Assembly: GCA_046082625.1 (NCBI GenBank)
Contig: JBJTYE010000250.1
Location: forward strand, 1-14,787
DNA: 14,787 nt
Direction: 5' to 3'
Source of the DNA: Casp-actino8 sp046082625
GTDB taxonomy: Bacteria; Actinomycetota; Acidimicrobiia; Acidimicrobiales; Ilumatobacteraceae
Part shown: positions 6,929 through 14,158 of the stretch, in pieces
Position numbering within the stretch: the stretch's first letter is position 1
Layout of the letters: the number at the start of each line of letters is the position of its first letter
Notes under the pieces: model-generated
Databases searched by the model: none
The model's input: the letters and a program-made list of their open reading frames with translations, nothing else
What the model was told of the DNA's origin: nothing
Made by a program: the position numbers and the translations under genes

Positions 6929-7830
6929 CACCGCACCGCCTCTTTGGGATCGTCGACGATCTTGCTCGACGAGCCGTTCGGCCCGAATGGTGTCGAACCT
7001 TTGACGGTGACGCGGCGCATCCTGCGTTCGGCGTTCCCGTAGTCGTCGATGGCGTAGTGCATCGTGGCTCGGTTGTCCCAGAACAGCACGTCGCCACGCT
7101 TCCAGCGGTGCCGCAACGTGAACTCGGGAGAGGTGGAGTGCCGATACAACAGATCGAGGAGGCCATCACTTTCGATACGAGAAATCCCGACCATGTGGGA
7201 CGTGAAACCCGGATTCACGAACAACGAGCGTCGTCGTGTCGAGGGATGTACTCGCACCACCGGGTGAACCACCGGCGGAACCCGGAGGGCGTCGTCGTAC
7301 AACTTCTGAGCATCCTCGCGGTTCAAGCCGGTGTCGAACGGTTCTCCCCAGTAGGCGAGAGGCGAGATGCGATGAACCGCCTGGAGTTCGTCGAGGGCCC
7401 GGGAAAGGCCCGGATGCAGCGCGTCGTAGGCGGCCCGAAGGTCGACCCAGCAGGTGTCTCCACCCCAGTCGGGTACGTGATCGGCGACGAGAACCGACGC
7501 CGCAGGTGGCGTCGGCACGAAGGTGACATCGGTGTGCCACCGAGCGTTCTTTCCACCGTCCTGGGAGTCGAGCACCAGGATCTCCGGATGGTCGGGGTGT
7601 CCGGGCACCACCGGGTGGGCCGGTGTCAGTTCGCCCAGCTGTCGGGCGACGTCCACCTGCTCGGCGGGGCTCAGGTGTTGGTCCCGAAAGACCAGGACCG
7701 AGTGCTCCTCGAGGAGGCGCAGGAGCTCCCCGGGACCGAAATCGGTGCGGAGGTCGACACCGGTGAATTCCGCACCGAAGATTCCGGTGATGGGAGTTCC
7801 GAGGCTGCGGACGCTGTCGATGGTGGTCAC
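6928..7830 (-). CDS. TauD/TfdA-family Fe(II)/2-oxoglutarate dioxygenase
   Basis: A 300-residue cytoplasmic dioxygenase close in length to taurine dioxygenase. Family enzymes use Fe(II), O2 and 2-oxoglutarate to hydroxylate substrates such as taurine, alkyl sulfates or aryloxyacetates, and taurine cleavage releases sulfite. The iron-binding facial triad is complete: His99 and Asp101 (WHTDVTF) and His258 (TMHYAIDDYG). Arg269 and Arg273 stand at the +11 and +15 positions expected for 2-oxoglutarate and substrate binding. The start is GTG at 7830, because an in-frame TAG lies four codons upstream. It is divergent from the sulfate assimilation operon, so use of an organosulfur compound as sulfur source is attractive, but the substrate cannot be read from sequence. 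The small membrane protein gene overlaps its end. Confidence 0.92.
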   Translation of the reverse strand: MTTIDSVRSLGTPITGIFGAEFTGVDLRTDFGPGELLRLLEEHSVLVFRDQHLSPAEQVDVARQLGELTPAHPVVPGHPDHPEILVLDSQDGGKNARWHTDVTFVPTPPAASVLVADHVPDWGGDTCWVDLRAAYDALHPGLSRALDELQAVHRISPLAYWGEPFDTGLNREDAQKLYDDALRVPPVVHPVVRVHPSTRRRSLFVNPGFTSHMVGISRIESDGLLDLLYRHSTSPEFTLRHRWKRGDVLFWDNRATMHYAIDDYGNAERRMRRVTVKGSTPFGPNGSSSKIVDDPKEAVR

Positions 7831-7858
7831 GAGGACACTCTAGCCCGAATTCGACCAA

Positions 7859-7887
7859 ATCCGATAAGAATTGTCAGGTATTCGGAT
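7859..7887. promoter_or_regulatory. Inverted repeat in the divergent dioxygenase/cysH gap
   Basis: ATCCGA (7859-7864) and TCGGAT (7882-7887) are perfect 6-bp inverted arms 17 bases apart, in the 69-bp gap that must hold both divergent promoters. A further CCGAAT half-site lies at 7845-7850. This could be an operator for a sulfur regulator. No convincing -35/-10 pair was found for either gene, and cysH has no Shine-Dalgarno. Short arms mean chance is not excluded. Confidence 0.35.
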
Positions 7888-7899
7888 ATCGTTTCGTCG

Positions 7900-8550
7900 A
7901 TGCTGACCTGCCTGCCCCCTGACGTCGCTGAGCACGACGCCCCGGCCATCCTGCAGTGGGCCGAACGCCGTTTCCAGGGAGGCCTCGTGTTCACCTGCTC
8001 CTTCGAGGATCCGGTATTGGTTCACCTGGTGGCCGGGCACGCTCCGTCGGCCCGGATCGTGCTGTTGGACACGCAGTACCTCTTCGACGAGACCATCGCC
8101 TACGCCGAGCGATTGCGGCATCTGATCGGGTTCGAACTGTCGACCGTCCGCCCGAGCGACGACGTGGTCCCCGACGAGCTGTGGCGTCAGGATCTGGAGG
8201 AGTGCTGCCGGCGTCGCAAGGTGGAACCGCTGCAGCGGGCACTCGCAGGTGCCGAGGCGTGGATCACCGGCGTCAGACGTGTCGACGGTCCGACGCGGGC
8301 TGCGACGCCCCCGGTGGCCTTCGACGCCCTGCGAGGGGTCACCAAGATCAATCCGCTCGTCGCCTGGAGCGATGACGACGTGTCGGCCTACGCGGCCCGG
8401 CATGCTCTGCCGGAGAACCCGTTGGTCGCGCAGGGATACCCGTCGATCGGATGTTGGCCTTGCACTCGACCGGTGGCCGCTGGAGAAGATCGACGCGCCG
8501 GACGTTGGTCGGGTGCGGCGAAGACCGAGTGTGGACTGCACCTGTCATGA
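7900..8550 (+). CDS. cysH: Adenylylsulfate (APS) reductase
   Basis: A 216-residue thioredoxin-dependent reductase that converts APS to sulfite and AMP. It has the four cysteines that hold a [4Fe-4S] cluster in APS reductases, Cys102/Cys103 (ECCRRRKVEPL) and Cys185/Cys188 (GCWPC), which PAPS-specific enterobacterial enzymes lack. The catalytic cysteine is Cys211 in KTECGLH near the C-terminus. The N-terminal part (FTCSFEDPVLVHLV, then LLDTQYLFDET) is the adenine nucleotide alpha-hydrolase fold. The ATG at 7900 gives the family-like start; the frame stays open to 6796 upstream, but that part is antisense to the dioxygenase. No Shine-Dalgarno is visible, so the message may be leaderless. It is first in the operon and overlaps cysD by ATGA. 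Confidence 0.95.
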   Translation: MLTCLPPDVAEHDAPAILQWAERRFQGGLVFTCSFEDPVLVHLVAGHAPSARIVLLDTQYLFDETIAYAERLRHLIGFELSTVRPSDDVVPDELWRQDLEECCRRRKVEPLQRALAGAEAWITGVRRVDGPTRAATPPVAFDALRGVTKINPLVAWSDDDVSAYAARHALPENPLVAQGYPSIGCWPCTRPVAAGEDRRAGRWSGAAKTECGLHLS

Positions 8551-9473
8551 GCGTGGTCTCGAGACAGTCGGAATCGATGGGCTCGTCGGTGGAGGATCTT
8601 CAGGACGAAGCCATCGAGATCATCCGAGAAGTGGCAGCCGAGACGCGTTCGCCCGTTCTTCTCTTCTCGGGCGGAAAGGATTCGGCGGTGCTCTTGCATT
8701 TGGCATCGCTGGCCTTCGACCCGGGCCGTATTCCATTTCCGGTGATGCACGTCGACACCGGCCACAATTTCCCCGAGGTCATCGCCTATCGCGACGAGAT
8801 GGTGCATCGGTACGGGGTGGATCTCGTCGTGGCGAGCGTGCAGGCATCGATCGACTCCGGGCGCGTGGTGGAGGATCCATCGCCGCGAGCGAGTCGCAAC
8901 CGACTGCAATCGGTGACTCTCCTCGATGCCATCGCCGAGCACGGGTTCACCGCCGCTTTCGGTGGCGGACGTCGAGACGAGGACAAGGCTCGCGCCAAGG
9001 AGCGAATCCTGTCCTTCCGCGATCGCTTCGGGCAGTGGGAGCCCCGCTCCCAACGACCCGAACCCTGGAATCTCCTCAACCCGCAGATCAGACCGGGGGA
9101 GCATCTGCGGGCCTTCCCCCTTTCGAACTGGACCGAACTGGATGTCTGGCGCTTCATCGAACAGCACGATGTGCCACTTCCCGACATCTACTTCGCCCAC
9201 CGTCGAGTGGTGATCGAGCGAGACGGGATGTTGTTGGGAGTCGGAGGTCCGGTCGTCCCGGAGCAGGGGGAGATTCCAACCGAAGAAACCGTGAGGTACC
9301 GAACGGTCGGAGACGCCAGTTGCACCGGGGCCGTGCGGTCCGAGGCCCGAGACGTCGCCGCCGTCATCGCCGAGGTGGCGTCCGCTCGGATCACCGAAAG
9401 AGGCGCGACGCGGGCCGATGACGCCTTTTCGGACACCGCCATGGAAGACCGCAAGCGCGAGGGGTACTTCTGA
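8547..9473 (+). CDS. cysD: Sulfate adenylyltransferase subunit 2
   Basis: A 308-residue protein, catalytic subunit of the CysDN ATP sulfurylase that makes APS from sulfate and ATP. The PP-loop SGGKDS is at 41-46, followed by the family stretches HVDTGHNFPE, FGGGRRDEDKARAKER and FPLSNWTELDVW. The C-terminus EDRKREGYF matches the usual RQGYF ending. The start at 8547 forms ATGA with the cysH stop; about ten extra residues precede the usual N-terminus, so an internal ATG at residue 11 is an alternative. The stop overlaps the cysN start by one base. Acts in the cytoplasm together with CysN. Confidence 0.95.
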   Translation: MSVVSRQSESMGSSVEDLQDEAIEIIREVAAETRSPVLLFSGGKDSAVLLHLASLAFDPGRIPFPVMHVDTGHNFPEVIAYRDEMVHRYGVDLVVASVQASIDSGRVVEDPSPRASRNRLQSVTLLDAIAEHGFTAAFGGGRRDEDKARAKERILSFRDRFGQWEPRSQRPEPWNLLNPQIRPGEHLRAFPLSNWTELDVWRFIEQHDVPLPDIYFAHRRVVIERDGMLLGVGGPVVPEQGEIPTEETVRYRTVGDASCTGAVRSEARDVAAVIAEVASARITERGATRADDAFSDTAMEDRKREGYF

Positions 9474-10726
9474 TGGTCCTCCGAATCGCCACCGCCGGCT
9501 CCGTCGACGATGGGAAGTCGACCTTGATCGGTCGTCTCCTCCACGACTCCAAATCGGTGTTCGAAGACCAATTGCGATCGGTCGAGCGGGACAGTCGTCG
9601 GTACGGGGACGGCTCGGCGAATCTGGCGTTGCTGACCGATGGGCTCCGAGCCGAACGCGAACAGGGAATCACCATCGACGTCGCCTATCGCTACTTCGCC
9701 ACACCGGCACGGACATTCGTAGTGGCCGACACACCCGGACATGCCCAGTACACCCGCAACATGGTCACGGGAGCATCGGTCAGTGACCTGGCGATCGTTC
9801 TGGTCGATGCGCGAGTCGGGATGACCGAACAGACGCAGCGGCATCTTCTGGTGGCGTCGTTGCTGGGAATACCGAGAGCTGTCCTGGCGGTCAACAAGAT
9901 GGATTTGGTGGGATTCGATGAGGACGTGTTTCGGTCCGTCGTGAGTTCGGTTCGGAATCATGCGGCGAATCTTCCCTTCGGGATGGACATCGAGCCGATC
10001 CCAATCTCGGCGCTCCTGGGGGACAATGTCGTGGAGGCATCGAAGCAGATGCCGTGGCACGATGGCCGTGTCCTCCTGGAGTTCCTGGAAGGGGTCGACA
10101 GTGGCTCGAATCCCGATATCGGTGCACGTCTGGCGGTCCAATGGGTGAGCCGACCGTACGCTCGCGAGCACCACGACTTTCGAGGGATTTCCGGTCGGTC
10201 GAGTGGAGGACCATTGAAGGTGGGTGACCAGGTGGTCGTTCTTCCGAGCAGGCTCCGCTCCCGAGTGACGTCGATTCGCCTCGGCGGTCGTTGGGTGGAC
10301 GAGGTCGACGGTGGACGATCCATCTGCATCGAAATCGCAGATGACGTCGACGTCGGTCGAGGTGATGTCGTGGTCGTGGCCGAAGCTCCGAAACAACCAG
10401 AGGTATCGGACCGTCTGGTCGCCGATGTGTGCTGGATGGTGGAGCGGACACTGCAACCGGGAACACGATGGTTGTTGAAACACGGAACCAAGACGGTGCG
10501 GGCCATCGTCGATGCCGTGTCCGGCCGCTACGACATCGGGACCGGAGCTCTCGGGTCTGCGGATCACTTGGCACTGAACGATCTGGGGCGGCTCGACCTG
10601 CAGACCACCGCACCGCTGGTCTTCGATGCCTACGACGTGCATCGCCGGGGCGGTTCGGGGATTCTCATCGACGAGAGCTCGGGAATGACCGCGGGTGCGG
10701 TGATGATCAGGGGCGGCGTCCGATGA
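9473..10726 (+). CDS. cysN: Sulfate adenylyltransferase subunit 1 (GTPase)
   Basis: A 417-residue elongation-factor-like GTPase that couples GTP hydrolysis to APS formation by CysD. The GTPase motifs are intact: GSVDDGKST at 9-17, EQGITID at 63-69, DTPGH at 86-90 and NKMD at 141-144, followed by beta-barrel domains. The length is that of stand-alone CysN. The CysNC fusions of many actinobacteria carry an extra APS kinase domain of roughly 180-200 residues, which is absent here. That agrees with the APS-type reductase encoded first in the operon. The ATG shares one base with the cysD stop (TGATG), and the end overlaps the next gene by ATGA. Confidence 0.95.
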   Translation: MVLRIATAGSVDDGKSTLIGRLLHDSKSVFEDQLRSVERDSRRYGDGSANLALLTDGLRAEREQGITIDVAYRYFATPARTFVVADTPGHAQYTRNMVTGASVSDLAIVLVDARVGMTEQTQRHLLVASLLGIPRAVLAVNKMDLVGFDEDVFRSVVSSVRNHAANLPFGMDIEPIPISALLGDNVVEASKQMPWHDGRVLLEFLEGVDSGSNPDIGARLAVQWVSRPYAREHHDFRGISGRSSGGPLKVGDQVVVLPSRLRSRVTSIRLGGRWVDEVDGGRSICIEIADDVDVGRGDVVVVAEAPKQPEVSDRLVADVCWMVERTLQPGTRWLLKHGTKTVRAIVDAVSGRYDIGTGALGSADHLALNDLGRLDLQTTAPLVFDAYDVHRRGGSGILIDESSGMTAGAVMIRGGVR

Positions 10727-11322
10727 GACCGGCCCAGTTCCCGGTGAATCTCAATCTCGCGGGTCGAGCCGTGCTGGTCGTCGGCGGAGGCCGGATCGCT
10801 CTGCGCAAGACATCCCAATTGCTGGTCGCCGGAGCGTCGGTGACGGTGGTGGCGCCGGAGATCCTCGAGGACTTCGACACGCTCGGATTGGACCTCGTCC
10901 GTCGGCCCTTTCGGGATTCCGACCTCGATGGAAAGAGATTGGTGGTGACGGCGACCGGCGTTCGGTCCGTGGATCAAGCCGTCTTCGAGGGTGCCGAACA
11001 GCGTGGTATCTGGGTCAATTCCGCTGACGATCCGGAGCGTTGCACGTTCACTCTTCCGGCGGTCGTCCGCAGAGGATCGCTGCTGATCACCACATCGACT
11101 GCCGGTGCCAGCCCGGCCTTGTCTTCGTATCTGCGTAATCAACTGGACCGTTGCATCGGTGCAGGATGGGCCGAGGTGGCCGAGGAGCTCTCGTCGCGAC
11201 GAGAGCTCGTTCATCAGCAAGGCATCAGCACCGAATCGATCGACTGGGCGCCGATCATCGAGGAAGTTCTGGTCGCGCACGGAATCGTGATGGCGGATGT
11301 TCACGGAAAGGCGAAGGGATGA
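10723..11322 (+). CDS. Precorrin-2 dehydrogenase / siroheme synthase N-domain
   Basis: A 199-residue protein equivalent to the N-terminal half of CysG (also SirC or Met8p). It uses NAD+ to oxidise precorrin-2 to sirohydrochlorin, and CysG and Met8p also insert the iron. The NAD-binding motif GGGRIALRK is at 21-29. NSADDPERCTFTLPAVVRRGSL at 99-120 contains the aspartate (102/103) placed like the catalytic Asp of CysG, and STAGASP at 125-131 includes the serine matching CysG Ser128. Whether this stand-alone protein is also the ferrochelatase is unknown; no separate SirB/CbiX gene is in the window. The start at 10723 overlaps the cysN stop by ATGA; the open frame further upstream lies within cysN. 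It supplies siroheme for the reductase encoded downstream. Confidence 0.9.
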   Translation: MRPAQFPVNLNLAGRAVLVVGGGRIALRKTSQLLVAGASVTVVAPEILEDFDTLGLDLVRRPFRDSDLDGKRLVVTATGVRSVDQAVFEGAEQRGIWVNSADDPERCTFTLPAVVRRGSLLITTSTAGASPALSSYLRNQLDRCIGAGWAEVAEELSSRRELVHQQGISTESIDWAPIIEEVLVAHGIVMADVHGKAKG

Positions 11323-12056
11323 CGGTTCATTTAGTGGGTGCCGGACCCGGGGATCCCGAACTACTGACCGTGCGAGCGGCGCGTCTCATCACCGCCGCCG
11401 ACGTCATCGTGTACGACGCTCTGGTCGACTCGTCGGTCTTGAACCTTGCCCGACCGGGAGCCGAACTCATCGACGTCGGCAAGCGCCCGGGTCGCCGGGT
11501 GCCCCAGGAGATGATCAATGCGTTGTTGGTGCATCTCGGCTCCCAGGGCGGAACCGTGGTGCGACTCAAGGGCGGAGATCCGTTCGTCTTCGGACGGGGT
11601 GGAGAAGAAGCCATGGCCCTGGCTCAGGCCGGCATCCCCTTCGACGTGGTACCCGGTCTCACCTCGGCGGTGGCCGCCCCCGCTGCGGCCGGAGTTCCAG
11701 TCACCCACCGCGGCGTTTCGATCGGCTTCACCGTGGTGACCGGGCATCGGGAGCGAGGTGGCTCCTCGTCCATCGACTGGGAGGCCTTGGCGCGCGTCGG
11801 CACCACCATCGTGATCTTGATGGGGGTGGCCGAACGCCGCGAGATCGCTCGTCGGCTCATGAACGGCGGACTGCCGGGGCTCACGCCGGTGGTCGCCATT
11901 CGCAACGGCACTCGCGTCGACCAGGAGATCGTCCGCACCACGCTGGAAGGGCTCGGGGACATCGGCGTGACCGCTCCGGCCACCATCGTCATCGGTGACG
12001 TGGCGGCCTTCGATCTGACCTCGACCCTGATTCGGACCTCGGTGGGGGAGCGATGA
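11319..12056 (+). CDS. cobA: Uroporphyrinogen-III C-methyltransferase (SUMT)
   Basis: A 245-residue SAM-dependent methyltransferase that methylates uroporphyrinogen III at C-2 and C-7 to give precorrin-2, the substrate of the preceding gene product. The family stretches are clear: VGAGPGDPELLT at 6-17, DVGKRPG followed by EMINALLV, VVRLKGGDPFVFGRGGEE, then VVPGLTSAVAAPAAAGVPVTHR. The length is that of a stand-alone SUMT, equal to the C-terminal half of CysG, so the two CysG activities are split into adjacent coupled genes here. The ATG at 11319 overlaps the previous stop by ATGA, with GAAGGG just upstream. Its location in a sulfur operon indicates siroheme rather than cobalamin supply. The symbol could equally be sumT. 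Confidence 0.94.
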   Translation: MTVHLVGAGPGDPELLTVRAARLITAADVIVYDALVDSSVLNLARPGAELIDVGKRPGRRVPQEMINALLVHLGSQGGTVVRLKGGDPFVFGRGGEEAMALAQAGIPFDVVPGLTSAVAAPAAAGVPVTHRGVSIGFTVVTGHRERGGSSSIDWEALARVGTTIVILMGVAERREIARRLMNGGLPGLTPVVAIRNGTRVDQEIVRTTLEGLGDIGVTAPATIVIGDVAAFDLTSTLIRTSVGER

Positions 12057-12310
12057 GACGGTCCATCGACGACCAGCCGCTGTCGGTGGCCGACCTTCCC
12101 CCCGGCGCCGACGACGCCTGTCCGGTGTCGTGGGCCGTGGCAATCTGCGACGACTACGATGATGCCGAACCCCGCGTGGTGCTCACCGTCGAAGACCTCG
12201 GCCGTCCGGGCACCGGACTGGTTCTCCATCTGTCGGAAGAGTCGGCCCGTCGGTTGCGATTGGCCGTCCGAGATGCCCTGAGAGAAATTGGCGCCGTCAC
12301 CGGCGAATGA
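12053..12310 (+). CDS. Hypothetical 85-residue acidic protein in the siroheme/sulfite operon
   Basis: I do not recognise this small protein. It begins by ATGA overlap with the SUMT gene and ends 19 bases before the reductase ATG, so it is a true operon member. Residues 1-22 are rich in Asp and Pro and look disordered. VSWAVAICDDYDD at 25-37 and PRVVLTVEDLG at 40-50 look like strands, as does GLVLHLSEES, and residues 64-79 form a likely amphipathic helix (ARRLRLAVRDALREIG). There are two cysteines (23 and 32), no membrane segment and no signal peptide. The position between cofactor synthesis and the cofactor-using enzyme suggests a helper such as an assembly, insertion or regulatory factor; that is an inference from location only. 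Confidence 0.75.
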   Translation: MRRSIDDQPLSVADLPPGADDACPVSWAVAICDDYDDAEPRVVLTVEDLGRPGTGLVLHLSEESARRLRLAVRDALREIGAVTGE

Positions 12311-12318
12311 GAGGAAAG
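12311..12318 (+). promoter_or_regulatory. Ribosome binding site of the nitrite/sulfite reductase gene
   Basis: GAGGAAAG directly follows the stop of the 85-residue gene and lies 11 bases before the ATG at 12330. It supports that start over an extended one reading from 12288. It is the only clear Shine-Dalgarno in the sulfur operon, perhaps setting a separate level for the reductase. Confidence 0.6.
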
Positions 12319-12329
12319 CGGTACCAGAC

Positions 12330-14111
12330 ATGACCACTCCCGTGATACCCGCCCCCCGAGACCTGTTCGAAGAACAGCGTCTGGACATCGAACGGTTCGA
12401 GTTGGCGATCTCTCAGTACCTGGGCGGAGAGATCCCCGAAGATGTCTTCCGAGTGATGCGACTCAACAACGGCATCTACGGACAGCGTCAAGGTGGAACC
12501 AACCAGATGGTTCGGATCAAGTTGCCTGCGGGTTCGATCACCCCGGAGCAGTTCGAAGTGATGGGCCAGATCGCCACGGAGTTCTCCCGCGGTTGGGGAC
12601 ACATCACCACGCGTCAGAACATCCAGTTCCATTTCGTCGAACTCCGACGTATTCCGGATCTGCTGCGACGTATCGCCGCCGTCGGTCTGACGTCGCGAGA
12701 GGCATGCGGGGACACGGTGAGGAACGTGATGGCCTGCCACTTGGCGGGCGCCTGCCCCCACGAGATCGCCGACGTCACCCCGTGGGCCGAGGCCGTCTTC
12801 CGACACTTCGTCCGGAATCCACTCGGTCAGCGCTTGCCCCGCAAGTTCAAAGTCAACTTCTCCGGATGCAGCACCGATTGCGGCCAGGCGATGTTCAACG
12901 ACGTCGGGATCGTCGCCGTCAGTCGGACCCGACCTGACGGGTCGACCGAACGCGGCTTTCGGGTGTACATCGCCGGAGGCCTGGGAGCCACTCCTCATCC
13001 GGCTCTGGCTCTCGAGGATTTCACGACCCGTGAAGATCTGCTCCCGACGATCGAGGCCGTTCTTCGGGTGTTCGATCAGACCGGTAATCGGGAGAACAAG
13101 TTGCGGGCTCGATTGAAGTGGGTCGTCGATCAGCTGGGCATCGACGAGGTCCGACGCCGGGTGATCAAGATTCGCCACACCCTTCCAGCCTCCTCGTCCT
13201 GGCCCGGCGGGATTCCCCCCGAAGTCGCCGGTGTCGGCGACGAACCGGCGGGTTCAGCTGGAGACGTCACCGCAGTGGGTCAGGGCGTGTCGGTGCACTT
13301 GCGCTCGAGCGACCCCTTCGAACGGTGGGTGCAGGCTTCGGTCGTGAAGGGCACGAAGGACGGATTGGTGTCGGTCGTCGCCTATGCGGCGCTCGGGGAC
13401 ATCACGGCCTCCCAGTTCACGGAGCTGGCAGCGATCCAGAGGAAATTCGGTGCCGACGTGCGACTATCCAATCGGCAGAACGTGGTGTTCAGGTCCATCG
13501 ATCCGTCTCGGGTTCGTGAGTTGTACGACGCTCTCGATGCCATCGGCATGGCGCGACCGGGAGCAGAACTCGCACGGGACGTCGTGGCCTGCCCAGGTGC
13601 CGACACTTGCAACATCGCGGTGACTCAATCCCGAGGGTTGGCCAAGGCCATCGGCGAACGTCTCGAAGAGGAAGGGTTGGCCGAGGTCGGTGGTGTTCGG
13701 GTCAACATCTCGGGCTGCACCAACAGCTGCGGACAGCATCATGCGGCCGACATCGGACTCTTCGGAGCCGAGCGGCGGGCCCACGGCCGTTCCCTACCCG
13801 GATATCAACTCCTCCTGGGTGGCTACGTGGGCAGCGAGCAGATCCATTTCGGCCAAAAGGCCCTCCGGCTTCCGGCCAAGGCCGCGCCCGAAGGGGTCGC
13901 CCGAGTGGTCCGACGATTCGCCGCTGAGCGCGAAGCCGGCGAATCCTTCCGTCTCTGGCTCGATCGCGTCGGCGGGGCGGTCGCCGTGGCCGAAGGCCTG
14001 AAGGATCTGGACCACGTTCCGCTCCCCGACGACGGCCCGGATTTCTTCGTCGACTACGACGAAACGGCCCCGTTCGTGCCGGAGGTGTCCGAATCGGAGT
14101 GCGCCACCTGA
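12330..14111 (+). CDS. Siroheme-dependent nitrite/sulfite reductase with duplicated cysteine motifs
   Basis: A 593-residue enzyme of the siroheme [4Fe-4S] reductase family, which carries out six-electron reduction of sulfite to sulfide or nitrite to ammonia, usually with ferredoxin as donor. It is built of two ferredoxin-like/siroheme repeats. Likely siroheme contacts are Arg95 (TTRQN), Arg131 (TVRN) and the lysines of PRKFKVNFSG at 170-179. The expected cluster ligands are Cys421, Cys427 (ACPGADTCN) and Cys463, Cys467 (SGCTNSCGQ). Unusually, the first half also has the full pattern, Cys136/Cys142 (ACHLAGAC) and Cys180/Cys184 (SGCSTDC), where characterised relatives have lost it. The operon of ATP sulfurylase, APS reductase and siroheme genes makes sulfite the probable substrate; nitrite cannot be excluded. 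It is the last gene before a hairpin. Confidence 0.92.
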   Translation: MTTPVIPAPRDLFEEQRLDIERFELAISQYLGGEIPEDVFRVMRLNNGIYGQRQGGTNQMVRIKLPAGSITPEQFEVMGQIATEFSRGWGHITTRQNIQFHFVELRRIPDLLRRIAAVGLTSREACGDTVRNVMACHLAGACPHEIADVTPWAEAVFRHFVRNPLGQRLPRKFKVNFSGCSTDCGQAMFNDVGIVAVSRTRPDGSTERGFRVYIAGGLGATPHPALALEDFTTREDLLPTIEAVLRVFDQTGNRENKLRARLKWVVDQLGIDEVRRRVIKIRHTLPASSSWPGGIPPEVAGVGDEPAGSAGDVTAVGQGVSVHLRSSDPFERWVQASVVKGTKDGLVSVVAYAALGDITASQFTELAAIQRKFGADVRLSNRQNVVFRSIDPSRVRELYDALDAIGMARPGAELARDVVACPGADTCNIAVTQSRGLAKAIGERLEEEGLAEVGGVRVNISGCTNSCGQHHAADIGLFGAERRAHGRSLPGYQLLLGGYVGSEQIHFGQKALRLPAKAAPEGVARVVRRFAAEREAGESFRLWLDRVGGAVAVAEGLKDLDHVPLPDDGPDFFVDYDETAPFVPEVSESECAT

Positions 14112-14133
14112 CCTCGCCGGGAATCGGGCGAGG
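14112..14133 (+). terminator. Hairpin terminator after the sulfur operon
   Basis: CCTCGCC (14112-14118) pairs perfectly with GGCGAGG (14127-14133) around an 8-base loop, starting on the base after the reductase stop codon. No T-run follows, so it is an L-shaped or non-canonical terminator, or an mRNA 3'-end stabiliser. Confidence 0.6.
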
Positions 14134-14142
14134 GACGAGTCC

Positions 14143-14148
14143 TAGGAT
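14143..14148 (+). promoter_or_regulatory. Possible -10 element of the aldo/keto reductase gene
   Basis: TAGGAT lies 10 bases before the ATG at 14159, with no Shine-Dalgarno between, consistent with a leaderless or near-leaderless start. No clear -35 was found, so this is weak. Confidence 0.3.
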
Positions 14149-14158
14149 CCACCCAGCC

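Noticed and set aside
7846..7853. CGAATTCG palindrome near the dioxygenase start, also present at 4489-4496
   Set aside because: Eight bases, unrelated contexts; expected by chance.
6796..7899. Long rightward open frame upstream of and in frame with cysH
   Set aside because: It is antisense to the dioxygenase and small membrane protein genes, has no family resemblance, and cysH has a family-like N-terminus at 7900. GC-rich codon bias keeps the opposite strand open.
10429..10722. N-terminal extension of the precorrin-2 dehydrogenase within cysN
   Set aside because: The extra part is out-of-frame cysN sequence; the ATGA start at 10723 gives the standard CysG-like N-terminus.
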